From an uncultured Methylocystaceae bacterium (GTDB lineage Bacteria; Pseudomonadota; Alphaproteobacteria; Rhizobiales; Beijerinckiaceae), in NCBI GenBank assembly GCA_945956975.1, contig CAMFKC010000069.1:1-8609 (forward strand): 8,609 nt of DNA, read 5' to 3'. The notes beneath the pieces are model-generated. The model had not been told where the DNA came from. It saw only the letters and a list, made by a program, of their open reading frames with translations, and made no database searches. Below are positions 1-6,634 of this stretch, piece after piece. Within the stretch, counting starts at the first letter, position 1. The number at the start of each line of letters is the position of its first letter. Position numbers and translations under genes: made by a program.

Positions 1-151
1 GCCTTACTCCGTCGTGGTCTCCGGCAATGTGCCCGGCAAGCCGCTGCCCGGCGAAAACTGGGGCCCGTCGACCTATTGCGCGGTCATCGTGAAGACGGTC
101 GACGCGCAGACGCGCTCCAAGACGTGCATCAACGAATTGTTGCGCGACTGA
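1..151 (+). CDS. dapD: 2,3,4,5-tetrahydropyridine-2,6-dicarboxylate N-succinyltransferase, C-terminal fragment
   Basis: This is the 3' end of a gene that begins before the window; 49 residues are readable from base 2 to the TGA at 149-151. The tail YCAVIVKTVDAQTR followed by INELLRD closely matches the C-terminus of DapD as known from E. coli (YCAVIVKKVDAKTR...INELLR). DapD is a cytoplasmic left-handed beta-helix transferase. It succinylates tetrahydrodipicolinate using succinyl-CoA, a step of the succinylase route to meso-diaminopimelate and lysine. The visible part is the C-terminal strand region after the hexapeptide repeats, so no catalytic residue can be checked. The stop codon overlaps the start of the next gene by one base (TGATG), and dapE follows in the same unit, which supports the assignment. 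I am confident of the family despite the short fragment. Confidence 0.9.
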   Translation, partial: PYSVVVSGNVPGKPLPGENWGPSTYCAVIVKTVDAQTRSKTCINELLRD

Positions 152-627
152 TGGCGGAGCCAACGGAGCCGTCGGCGGGCTTCCGCTTCCTCTATCGGAC
201 CGACAAGGGCCGCATCGATCGCGCGGGCTGGCTGCGCGGCGCCGCGCCTTTGGCGCTGCTGTTCGCGGTCACGACGGCGATCATGTTGGCGCTGCTGCCG
301 TGGTCGAACAGGCCGCTGACCGAGCGCGCCTTCTACGATCCCGCCGCGCTTGCCGCCAACACCTACATACTCGTCTACGCCGCCCTGACGATTTTCGCGG
401 CGATCTCATGGGTCAACCTCGGCGCCAAGCGCTTTCGCGATCGTGGCCGCCCCGCGCCCCTCGCGCTCGCCATGCTGGTGGCGGGCGCCGCTGCGTGGCT
501 GCAGCCGCGGGTTGCCGAGGTCATGCCACGCGCGAGCGTTTGGATGTGCGAGGCGGCGCTGGTCGCCGTCGCGATCTGGACGATGCTGGAGATGTTCGAC
601 CTGGTTGCGAAGGGACGCGCCGAATGA
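151..627 (+). CDS. DUF805-like small inner-membrane protein between dapD and dapE
   Basis: A 158-residue protein with about four hydrophobic segments, near residues 31-50, 71-89, 102-118 and 130-152. The motif GRIDRAGWLRG (20-30) before the first segment and AKRFRDRGR (92-100) after the second resemble the G-R-I/x-R and AKR-hDRGR signatures of DUF805 membrane proteins. Its biochemical function is unknown. I chose the ATG at 151 because it overlaps the dapD stop (TGATG) and gives a normal DUF805 N-terminus; an in-frame ATG at 76 lies inside dapD. There is no good Shine-Dalgarno sequence, so translation probably depends on coupling to dapD. Its stop overlaps the dapE start (ATGA). That places it in the diaminopimelate operon, but a role in that pathway is not shown. 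Confidence 0.8.
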   Translation: MAEPTEPSAGFRFLYRTDKGRIDRAGWLRGAAPLALLFAVTTAIMLALLPWSNRPLTERAFYDPAALAANTYILVYAALTIFAAISWVNLGAKRFRDRGRPAPLALAMLVAGAAAWLQPRVAEVMPRASVWMCEAALVAVAIWTMLEMFDLVAKGRAE

Positions 628-1775
628 CCGCCTCGCCGCTCGATATCACCCGCGCCCTCATCCAGTGCCCATCCGTCACGCCGCAAGAGGGCGGGGCCTT
701 GGCCTACCTCGAGAAACTTCTCGGCGGCGCCGGTTTCGCGACGCATCGCGTGATCTTCACGGCTGATGGCACGCCTGATGTCGAGAACCTTTACGCGCGC
801 ATCGGCGAAGGCGCGCCGCACCTGACGTTTGCGGGCCACACCGACGTCGTGCCGACCGGCGACGAAAGCCTGTGGCGCTTTCCGCCCTTCTCCGCGGAAG
901 TGGCCGAGGGGCGCGTTTGGGGCCGCGGCGCCTGCGACATGAAGGGTGGCGTCGCCGCCTTCGCCGCCGCCGCGCTGCGCTATGTTGAAAAGCACGGCAA
1001 GCCCAAGGGGACGATTTCGTTTCTCATCACCGGCGACGAGGAAGGCCCCGCGATCAACGGCACGGTGAAGCTGCTCGAATGGGCCGATGCGCGCGGCGAG
1101 AAATTCTCGCACGCCATCGTCGGCGAGCCGACCAATCCGAACGCGCTCGGCGACATGATCAAGATCGGCCGGCGCGGCTCGCTCAACGGCGACATCACGG
1201 TCGTCGGCAAGCAGGGCCATTCCGCCTATCCGCAGCAGGCCGACAATCCCATTCCGACGCTTGCGCGCATCGTCACCGCGCTCTCCGCCGCGCCGCTGGA
1301 CAAGGGCAACGCCGCCTTCGATCCGACGCGCCTCGTGGTGACCTCCTTCGATGTCGGCAACAGCGCGCGCAACGTCATCCCCGGCGAAGCGACGGCGAAA
1401 TTCAACGTGCGCTTCAACGACATCTGGACGCCCGTGACTCTTGGCGCGCGCATCCGGGAAATTGTCGCGGAAGCGGCCCAGGGCGCCGACGCGCGCGTGA
1501 AACTGCACCCGACCAATTCGATCTCGTTCCGCACGCAGCGTTCCGGCTTTACCGATCTCGTCGTCGCCGCCATCGAAAAGAAGACAGGCCGCACGCCGGA
1601 GCTGTCGACGACCGGCGGCACATCGGACGCGCGCTTCATCACGAACTATTGCCCGGTGCTGGAATTCGGGCTCGTCGGCAAGACGATCCATGCGACCGAC
1701 GAGAACGTGGAGATTGCCGATCTCGACGCGCTGGCTGATATCTACGAGGAAATACTGGAGCGGTATTTCGCTTGA
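624..1775 (+). CDS. dapE: Succinyl-diaminopimelate desuccinylase
   Basis: A 383-residue M20-family zinc peptidase, close to the usual length of about 375-385. DapE hydrolyses N-succinyl-LL-2,6-diaminopimelate to LL-diaminopimelate and succinate in the cytoplasm, supplying lysine and cell-wall diaminopimelate. The metal and catalytic residues line up with known DapE enzymes: H72 in GHTDVVP with D74, bridging D105 in GACDMKGG, catalytic E139 and ligand E140 in TGDEEG, E168 in GEPTN and H356 in KTIHATDE. The substrate-binding motif TTGGTSDARF (329-338) is present. The dimerisation (lid) domain lies between the two halves of the catalytic domain, about residues 180-295. The ATG at 624 overlaps the preceding stop (ATGA) and has AAGGGA at 610-615 eight bases upstream. 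A reading frame open from 300 is only the same frame running back through the DUF805 gene. All key residues are intact. Confidence 0.97.
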   Translation: MTASPLDITRALIQCPSVTPQEGGALAYLEKLLGGAGFATHRVIFTADGTPDVENLYARIGEGAPHLTFAGHTDVVPTGDESLWRFPPFSAEVAEGRVWGRGACDMKGGVAAFAAAALRYVEKHGKPKGTISFLITGDEEGPAINGTVKLLEWADARGEKFSHAIVGEPTNPNALGDMIKIGRRGSLNGDITVVGKQGHSAYPQQADNPIPTLARIVTALSAAPLDKGNAAFDPTRLVVTSFDVGNSARNVIPGEATAKFNVRFNDIWTPVTLGARIREIVAEAAQGADARVKLHPTNSISFRTQRSGFTDLVVAAIEKKTGRTPELSTTGGTSDARFITNYCPVLEFGLVGKTIHATDENVEIADLDALADIYEEILERYFA

Positions 1776-1800
1776 TCACACCGCGCGATGCGCGCCCCGT

Positions 1801-1896
1801 GTCATCCCGGACGGCGGCGTAGCCGCCGATCCGGGACCCAGCACGTGTAATTGACGTCTGGTTCCCGGCTCTCCGCTGCGCTCCGGCCGGGATGAC
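1801..1896. repeat. REP-like intergenic palindromic element (two hairpins with matching ends)
   Basis: The element lies between dapE and the cupin gene. Its outer ends are exact inverted repeats of 10 bp: GTCATCCCGG (1801-1810) and CCGGGATGAC (1887-1896). Inside are two hairpins. The first pairs TCCCGG (1805-1810) with CCGGGA (1831-1836) and CGGCGGC (1812-1818) with GCCGCCG (1822-1828) around a GTA loop. The second pairs TCCCGGC (1863-1869) with GCCGGGA (1886-1892). The inner TCTCCGCTGCGCTCCGG segment resembles intergenic repeats I know from Hyphomicrobiales genomes; membership is by recall, not search. It may cap dapE transcripts or stall polymerase, but there is no run of T after it, so a classical intrinsic terminator is not clear. 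Confidence 0.75.
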
Positions 1897-1913
1897 TGGC
1901 AGGGACGCGCGAA

Positions 1914-2258
1914 ATGATTGCTTCCGGCAACTTGCTCTCCGGCATTCTTGCGTCTCTCGCCGAAGAAGCCTTCGACACGCTCCTCGCGCGCCCCGGCCTG
2001 CGCATCGAACGCATCGTCTCGACCGGCCATGCGAGTCCGGCGGATTTCTGGTACGATCAGCCCCAGGACGAATGGGTCTGCGTGATATCTGGCGCCGCAT
2101 CGCTCTTCATCGAGTACGAAGCCGCGCCGCGTCTGCTGCGCGCAGGCGACTGGATCGAAATCCCGGCGCACGTCCGTCACCGCGTCGAATGGACCGACCC
2201 GACGCAGCCAACCGTCTGGCTCGCCGTCCACATCGACGCTGCATTGCGGCAAAGCTGA
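1914..2258 (+). CDS. Small cupin-domain protein
   Basis: A 114-residue protein with a single predicted cupin beta-barrel and no signal peptide, so probably cytoplasmic. The core runs from about residue 30 to 108 and includes FWYDQPQDEWVCVISG (45-60) as motif 1 and AGDWIEIPAHVRHRVEW (77-93) as motif 2. Motif 1 lacks the classical HxH pair and instead offers D48, Q49 and E53, while motif 2 keeps H86 and H89, so any metal site would be unusual. This pattern is typical of a group of small cupins of unknown function. The ATG at 1914 has AGGGA at 1901-1905 eight bases upstream. The gene follows the palindromic element and precedes the transporter genes by 75 bp, so it may sense or process the transported compound. 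No enzymatic role can be assigned. Confidence 0.85.
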   Translation: MIASGNLLSGILASLAEEAFDTLLARPGLRIERIVSTGHASPADFWYDQPQDEWVCVISGAASLFIEYEAAPRLLRAGDWIEIPAHVRHRVEWTDPTQPTVWLAVHIDAALRQS

Positions 2259-2322
2259 CGTCTCGACGCTCTCTGCATGCTCTGCCATGCTGGGCGGATA
2301 GCCGACGCAGCGCGGCAGTCTC

Positions 2323-2329
2323 GGGAGGA
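2323..2329 (+). promoter_or_regulatory. Strong ribosome binding site of the solute-binding protein gene
   Basis: GGGAGGA lies four bases before the ATG at 2334. It decides this start over an in-frame ATG at 2277, which would prepend a non-signal-like stretch to the leader peptide. Confidence 0.8.
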
Positions 2330-2333
2330 CGAT

Positions 2334-3650
2334 ATGGTTTCCAGAAACGGCTTCACGCGTCGCGACATGGCCGGCCTCGCCGCAGGCCTGATCGGCGCGC
2401 CATCGCTCGCCTTCGCAGCGCCGGACTACAAGAAGTTCGCAGGCACAAAGCTCGAGGCCAATCTCATCAAGGGCCCGCGCGGCGAATTGCTGCAGAAATA
2501 CGAGAAGGAATTCACCGCGCTGACCGGCATCGAGATCGGCTCGGAAGTCATTCCGGAGCAGCAGCAGCGCCAGAAGATGGCGATCGAGTTCGCGAGCGGC
2601 AAGCCGAATTTCGATGTCGCGCACCTTTCCTACCATGTGCAGAAGCGGCTGATGGAGAAAGGCAAGTGGCTGGCGCCGGTTTCCGGCTACATGAAGAATC
2701 CCGCGCTCGCAGAGCCGGAGAACAACGAAGGCGACTATTCCGCGGCCGGCCTCACTTACGCGAAGGACGGGCAGCAGATGCTCTCGCTGCCGTGGTCGGT
2801 CGATTATTTCATGGTCTACTGGAACAAGGATCTGTTCCAGAAGAAGGGCATCGCCTATCCCACCAATTTCGACGAGATGATGAAGGCGGCCGAAGCGCTG
2901 ACGGATCCCGCCAACGGCGTCTACGGCTTCGTCGGGCGCGGCCTGCGCAACGCCAACCTGCCGCTCTACATGAGCTTCCTGCTCGGCTACGGCGGCGATG
3001 CGCTCGACGCCAAGGGCAATCTGACGACAGACAGCCCGGAGGCGATCGAGGCTGCGAAATACTATCAGCGCATTCTCACCAAATGCGCGCCGCCCGGCGT
3101 CGCCGGCTTCAACTGGATGGAGTGCCAGTCGGTCTTCCTGCAGGGCAAGGCCGCCATGTGGCTCGACGGCGTCGGCTGGGCGCCGGCGGGCGAGGACCCG
3201 ACGCGCTCGCGCGTTGTCGGCAAGATCGGTTACAGCCCCGTGCCGAAGGGGCCCGTGGCTGCGGCGTCGGCCACGTTCGGCGACGGCATCGGCATTGCCG
3301 CGGCGAGCCCCAACAAGGAAGCGGCCTTCCTCTATTGCCAATGGGCGGTCAACAAGACGATGGGCGGTCGCCTGCTGCAGATCGGCGGCGGCGTGCCCTT
3401 CCGCAAATCCGTGCTGGAAGATCCGCAGGTGCAGGCGGGCGTGAAGATGCCGAAGGAATGGCTCGACTGCGTGGTCGCCTGTTCGAAGATCAGCAAGCTC
3501 GGCCTGCCCGTGGTCGCGCCCGTGGCGGAATTCCGCGACATCATCGGCGCAGCTTTGACGGCGACGCTGTCGGGGGCCGATCCCGCGACGGAACTCAAGA
3601 AGGCGACCGATCAATATCGCCCGATCCTCGAAAGGTCAGAGAAGGGCTGA
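2334..3650 (+). CDS. ABC sugar transporter substrate-binding protein (family 1), Tat-like leader
   Basis: A 438-residue periplasmic solute-binding protein of the family 1 (CUT1 carbohydrate) type. The N-terminus has FTRRDMAGL (7-15), a twin-arginine-like motif, then a hydrophobic stretch and a likely cleavage site AFA|AP after residue 28. Sec export cannot be excluded because the residues after RR are not the full consensus. Family features include LPWSVDYFMVYWNKDLF (152-168), the strand where these proteins enter the second lobe, and FLQGKAAMWLDGVGWA (268-283), the usual 'F..GKAAM...G.W' ligand-cleft segment. The protein would deliver a small, probably sugar-like ligand to the two permeases encoded next. 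The ligand cannot be read from the sequence. Its stop is 15 bp before the first permease gene. No lipobox is present. Confidence 0.92.
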   Translation: MVSRNGFTRRDMAGLAAGLIGAPSLAFAAPDYKKFAGTKLEANLIKGPRGELLQKYEKEFTALTGIEIGSEVIPEQQQRQKMAIEFASGKPNFDVAHLSYHVQKRLMEKGKWLAPVSGYMKNPALAEPENNEGDYSAAGLTYAKDGQQMLSLPWSVDYFMVYWNKDLFQKKGIAYPTNFDEMMKAAEALTDPANGVYGFVGRGLRNANLPLYMSFLLGYGGDALDAKGNLTTDSPEAIEAAKYYQRILTKCAPPGVAGFNWMECQSVFLQGKAAMWLDGVGWAPAGEDPTRSRVVGKIGYSPVPKGPVAAASATFGDGIGIAAASPNKEAAFLYCQWAVNKTMGGRLLQIGGGVPFRKSVLEDPQVQAGVKMPKEWLDCVVACSKISKLGLPVVAPVAEFRDIIGAALTATLSGADPATELKKATDQYRPILERSEKG

Positions 3651-3665
3651 GCGCCGAAGGCCGCG

Positions 3666-4553
3666 ATGCGCACGGGCGTTCGCTCCTACTGGTGGTTTCT
3701 TGCGCCCGCGCTGGTCGTCGTCGCGGGCGTGATCGTCATCCCCTGGGCGTTCACGCTCTGGATGAGCGTGCACGAGTGGAAGCCGGGCGGCGCCATCGCC
3801 TATGTCGGCCCGTCCAACTACGCGCGCCTTGTCAGCGATCCGCGCTTCAGCGAGGCGCTGGTGCGCACGCTCTATTATTCCGCGCTCGCGGTATTCCTGC
3901 CGCTCGTGCTCGGCACGCTCGCCGCGCTCGCCTTTCATGAGCAGTTTCCGATGCGCGGGTTCCTGCGCGGCGTTTTCGTCATGCCGATGATGGCGACGCC
4001 TGTCGCCATCGCGGTTGTCTGGACAATGATCTTCCAGCCGCAGCTCGGCGTCGCCAATTATCTGCTCTCGCTGATCGGCATCCCCCCGCAACTCTGGGTC
4101 TTCGCGCCCAACACGGTGATCCCGTCGCTGGTGCTCGTCGAAACCTGGCAGTGGACGCCGCTGGTCATGCTCATCGTGCTCGGCGGCCTCGCGGCCATTC
4201 CAACCGAACCTTACGAGGGCGCGCAGATCGACGGCGCCAGCGCCTTCCAGCGCTTCGTTCACATCACCTTTCCGCTCATCCGGCCGTTTCTCATGGTCGC
4301 GGTTCTGCTGCGCCTCATCGATGCGCTGAAATCCTTCGACATCATCTTCGCGATGACGCAGGGCGGGCCGGGCAACGCCTCGGAGACGATCAACCTCTAT
4401 CTCTATCAGACGGCCTTCGCCTATTACGACGTCGGCTACGGCTCGGCGATCGCCTCGGTCTTCTTCGTCATCATCGTCGCGCTGTCGCTTGCGGCGCTCT
4501 GGCTGCGCAGCCGCGCCGCATGGATGGCCGAGCCTGTCGGAGACGCATCGTGA
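3666..4553 (+). CDS. ABC sugar transporter permease 1 (MalF/UgpA-like)
   Basis: A 295-residue inner-membrane permease with six likely membrane segments, near residues 10-32, 68-90, 103-125, 152-178, 204-228 and 258-280. The cytoplasmic EAA loop that docks the ATPase is seen as EPYEGAQIDGASAFQRF (181-197), ending in HITFPLIRPF, with the conserved glycine at 190. The signature TQGGPGNASE (231-240) before the last segment is typical of the MalF/UgpA-side subunit of CUT1 importers. The ATG at 3666 has GAAGG (3656-3660) five bases upstream. It follows the binding-protein gene by 15 bp, and its stop overlaps the next gene's GTG, so the two permeases are translationally coupled and should form the heterodimeric channel. 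Confidence 0.93.
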   Translation: MRTGVRSYWWFLAPALVVVAGVIVIPWAFTLWMSVHEWKPGGAIAYVGPSNYARLVSDPRFSEALVRTLYYSALAVFLPLVLGTLAALAFHEQFPMRGFLRGVFVMPMMATPVAIAVVWTMIFQPQLGVANYLLSLIGIPPQLWVFAPNTVIPSLVLVETWQWTPLVMLIVLGGLAAIPTEPYEGAQIDGASAFQRFVHITFPLIRPFLMVAVLLRLIDALKSFDIIFAMTQGGPGNASETINLYLYQTAFAYYDVGYGSAIASVFFVIIVALSLAALWLRSRAAWMAEPVGDAS

Positions 4554-5371
4554 AGCGCGGTCTCCTGAGAAGCATCGGCCTCGTCTTCTCGATCCTCATG
4601 CTGATCTCGCCGGCGCTGCTGTTCTTCATCTGGATGCTGTCGCTGTCGTTGAAATACGAGATCGACAATTCCGCCTCGCCGCCAATTCTCATTCCGACGA
4701 ACGTGGCCTGGTCGAACTACGTCGACGTCTTCAACTCCAATCGCTTCCTCCTCTATTTTCGCAACAGCCTCGTCGTCACCGGCGCGGCGACCCTGATCGC
4801 GCTGCTCGTCGGCGTGCCCGCGGGCTGGGCCATCGCGCGGCTCGATGCCAAGAAGACCGCCATCGTCATCATGATCGCGCGCATGACGCCGGGGCTCTCG
4901 TTCCTCATCCCGATGTTCCTGCTGTTCCAGTGGCTCGGCCTGCTCGGTACGCTCGTGCCGCAGATCGTCATCCATCTGGTGCTGACCATCCCGCTCGTGG
5001 TGTGGATCATGATCTCCTATTTCGAGACGACGCCCCGCGAACTCGAGGAGGCAGCCGTCGTCGACGGCGCGACGCGCTGGCAGACATTCCGCATGGTGGC
5101 CCTGCCGATCGCCAAGCCAGGCATCGTCGTGGCGGCGATTCTTTCGGTGATCTTCTCCTGGAACAATTTCGTCTTCGGCATCGTGCTGTCGGGCCGCGAG
5201 ACGCGCACGCTGCCGGTCGCCGTCTACAACATGCTTTCCTACGATCAGATCGCCTGGGGCCCGCTGGCGGCCGCAGCCATCGTCGTCACGCTGCCCGTGC
5301 TGCTGCTGACCGTGATCGCGCAACGCCAGATCGTCGCCGGGCTGACGGCGGGCGCGGTCAAGGGCGGGTGA
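4550..5371 (+). CDS. ABC sugar transporter permease 2 (MalG/UgpE-like)
   Basis: A 273-residue inner-membrane permease with six likely membrane segments, near residues 10-32, 72-96, 104-127, 136-157, 191-212 and 238-257. The EAA loop is clear as ELEEAAVVDGATRWQTF (164-180) followed by LPIAKPG. FSWNNFVFG (202-210) matches the conserved SWNxFxFA region of MalG-type permeases. The start is the GTG at 4550, which overlaps the previous stop as GTGA and has GGAGA at 4539-4543 six bases upstream. An open frame further upstream (from 4151) is only shadow translation of permease 1. No ATP-binding subunit gene follows; the next genes encode a DUF3237 protein and a nitroreductase. The importer must therefore use an ATPase encoded elsewhere or outside this window. 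Confidence 0.93.
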   Translation: MKRGLLRSIGLVFSILMLISPALLFFIWMLSLSLKYEIDNSASPPILIPTNVAWSNYVDVFNSNRFLLYFRNSLVVTGAATLIALLVGVPAGWAIARLDAKKTAIVIMIARMTPGLSFLIPMFLLFQWLGLLGTLVPQIVIHLVLTIPLVVWIMISYFETTPRELEEAAVVDGATRWQTFRMVALPIAKPGIVVAAILSVIFSWNNFVFGIVLSGRETRTLPVAVYNMLSYDQIAWGPLAAAAIVVTLPVLLLTVIAQRQIVAGLTAGAVKGG

Positions 5372-5379
5372 GGGTGCGC

Positions 5380-5408
5380 TTGCACTCTCTCCGTCGCCTC
5401 TCTAGTTT
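5380..5408 (+). promoter_or_regulatory. Possible sigma-70-type promoter before the DUF3237 gene
   Basis: TTGCAC (5380-5385) and TAGTTT (5403-5408) are separated by 17 bases, giving a fair -35 and a poor -10 match. It sits in the only non-coding gap (5372-5438) between permease 2 and the DUF3237 gene. If used, transcription would start near 5415 and favour the ATG at 5439 over the TTG at 5412. In GC-rich DNA such matches arise by chance, so this is weak. Confidence 0.25.
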
Positions 5409-5438
5409 GCCTTGTCCTACAAACTCGTCACGCAGAGC

Positions 5439-5909
5439 ATGACCGACCTCCCCGTTCCAGAAACCCCGTCCGTCAGCTTCCTCTGCGATGTCGCGGTGGA
5501 CGTGGCCGAACCGATCATCGTCGGCGAAACCGGCGCCGGCGTCCGCCGCGTGATCCCGATCCTTGGCGGCTCTGTGACGGGCCGCATCAACGGCCGCGTG
5601 CTGGCGAGCGGCGCCGACTTCCAGATCATCCGCCGCGACGGCGTGGCGGAACTCGAGGCGCTCTACGTCATCGAGACCGAGCAGGGACTCGTCTACGTCA
5701 AGAACTACGGCCTGCGCGACGGCCCCAAGGATGTCCTCGACCGTCTCGCGCGCGGCGAACTCGTCGATCCCAAGCTCGTCTATTTCCGCGCCTCGCCCCG
5801 TTTCGAGACGGCGGCGCCGGACCTGCAATGGATGACGAAGCGCATCTTCGTCTGCTCGGGCGCGCGCCTGCCGAAACAGGTCGTGCTGCGCTTCTTCGAA
5901 CTTCTGTGA
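5439..5909 (+). CDS. DUF3237 / UPF0311 family protein
   Basis: A 156-residue protein matching the DUF3237 (UPF0311) pattern from end to end. It shows VGETGAGVRRVIPILGG (28-44), then G-R-I-N-G-R-V-L (48-55), GADFQIIRRDGVAELEALY (58-76), VYVKNYGLRDGP (85-96) and YFRASPRFETAAPDLQW (115-131) before IFVCSGARLP. The family is a small beta-barrel of unknown function, often annotated near metabolic genes. No signal peptide or membrane segment is seen. The ATG at 5439 has only a poor ribosome binding site (AGAG). A TTG at 5412 would add nine residues and is the main alternative. The gene lies 67 bp after permease 2 and 10 bp before the nitroreductase gene, so it is almost certainly co-transcribed with the latter and probably with the transporter. 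Confidence 0.85.
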   Translation: MTDLPVPETPSVSFLCDVAVDVAEPIIVGETGAGVRRVIPILGGSVTGRINGRVLASGADFQIIRRDGVAELEALYVIETEQGLVYVKNYGLRDGPKDVLDRLARGELVDPKLVYFRASPRFETAAPDLQWMTKRIFVCSGARLPKQVVLRFFELL

Positions 5910-5919
5910 GAATCCAAAA

Positions 5920-6633
5920 ATGACGAAAAAGGTCGCCGAATTCACCGCGTCGGAATGCGCGGCCATCGAGAAGGCCATCGGCGAGCGCCGCTCCATCCGC
6001 GCCTTCCTCGATACGCCCGTGCCGCGCGAGCTGGTCGAGCGCCTGCTCGACATTGCCGCGCGCGCGCCGAGCGGCACCAACATGCAGCCCTGGCGCGCGC
6101 ACGTCGTCGTCGGCGCGGAGAAGGCGAAGGTTACGAAGGCCGTCTTCGACCATTTCGCCGAAACCGGCGCGCAGCGCCACGATTCCGAATACAAATATTA
6201 TCCCGACCAGTTCTTCGAGCCCTATCTCTCGCGCCGCCGCAAGGTCGGCTGGGACATGTACGGCATTCTCGGCATCAAGAAGGGCGACAATGCCGCCATG
6301 GCCGCGCAGCACGGCCGCAACTACATGTTCTTCGACGCGCCGGTCGGCATCATCTTCACCATCGACCGCCGTCTCGAGATCGGCTCCTGGCTCGACTACG
6401 GCTATTTCCTCGAGGCGCTCTCGGTCGCCGCGCGCGCCCATGGCCTCGAGACCTGCTCGCAGGCTGCCTTCGCCTACTTCCACAAGCCCGTCCGCAAGGC
6501 GATGGAACTGCCCGACGAGGAAATGGTCGTCTGCGGCTTCTCCATCGGCTACGCCGACTGGAGCGCGCCGATCAACGATCTGCACACGGAGCGCACGCCC
6601 GCGAAGGAATTCGCGACGTTCCGGGGGTTCTGA
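5920..6633 (+). CDS. Nitroreductase-family FMN oxidoreductase
   Basis: A 237-residue member of the nitroreductase fold, which binds FMN at a homodimer interface and uses NAD(P)H to reduce nitro, quinone or other activated substrates. The FMN phosphate contact ERRSIRAF (22-29) is present. So are ARAPSGTNMQPW (47-58), the central WLDYGYFLEALSVAARAHGLETCSQ region (157-181), and VCGFSIGYAD (204-213) near the end. The segment RRRKVGWDMYGILGIKKGD (105-123) is shared with a large proteobacterial subgroup of about 220-240 residues. The true substrate is unknown. The ATG at 5920 follows the DUF3237 stop by 10 bp, with only GAGA upstream, so coupled translation is likely. The gene ends the + strand unit; a long inverted repeat begins two bases after the stop. 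Confidence 0.92.
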   Translation: MTKKVAEFTASECAAIEKAIGERRSIRAFLDTPVPRELVERLLDIAARAPSGTNMQPWRAHVVVGAEKAKVTKAVFDHFAETGAQRHDSEYKYYPDQFFEPYLSRRRKVGWDMYGILGIKKGDNAAMAAQHGRNYMFFDAPVGIIFTIDRRLEIGSWLDYGYFLEALSVAARAHGLETCSQAAFAYFHKPVRKAMELPDEEMVVCGFSIGYADWSAPINDLHTERTPAKEFATFRGF

Positions 6634-6634
6634 C

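Noticed and set aside
375..1691. A 438-codon - strand open frame opposite dapE and the DUF805 gene
   Set aside because: The dapE frame carries every catalytic residue; the antisense translation is low-complexity R/A/D/G without family features.
1801..1896. CRISPR repeat or insertion-sequence remnant
   Set aside because: There is one unit only, with no spacer-like periodicity, no transposase frame and no target duplication; a REP-like palindrome explains it better.
2277..2333. Upstream in-frame ATG as the start of the binding protein
   Set aside because: The extension would bury the leader peptide, and the GGGAGGA site points to the ATG at 2334.
1776..3614. A 612-codon open frame on the - strand opposite the cupin and binding-protein genes
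   Set aside because: It is rich in R, A, H and E with no recognisable motif, and lies opposite clearly conserved + strand proteins. Long antisense frames are common in GC-rich genes.
1892..3940. A 682-codon + strand open frame spanning the cupin, binding-protein and permease 1 genes in another frame
   Set aside because: It crosses three real genes out of frame and reads as arginine-rich shadow translation.
4436..5323. A 295-codon - strand open frame opposite permease 2
   Set aside because: It is dominated by D, H, R and E, the typical antisense image of a hydrophobic membrane protein, and has no ribosome binding site.
5698..6585. A 295-codon - strand open frame opposite the nitroreductase gene
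   Set aside because: The + strand frame matches the nitroreductase family throughout; the antisense product shows no domain.
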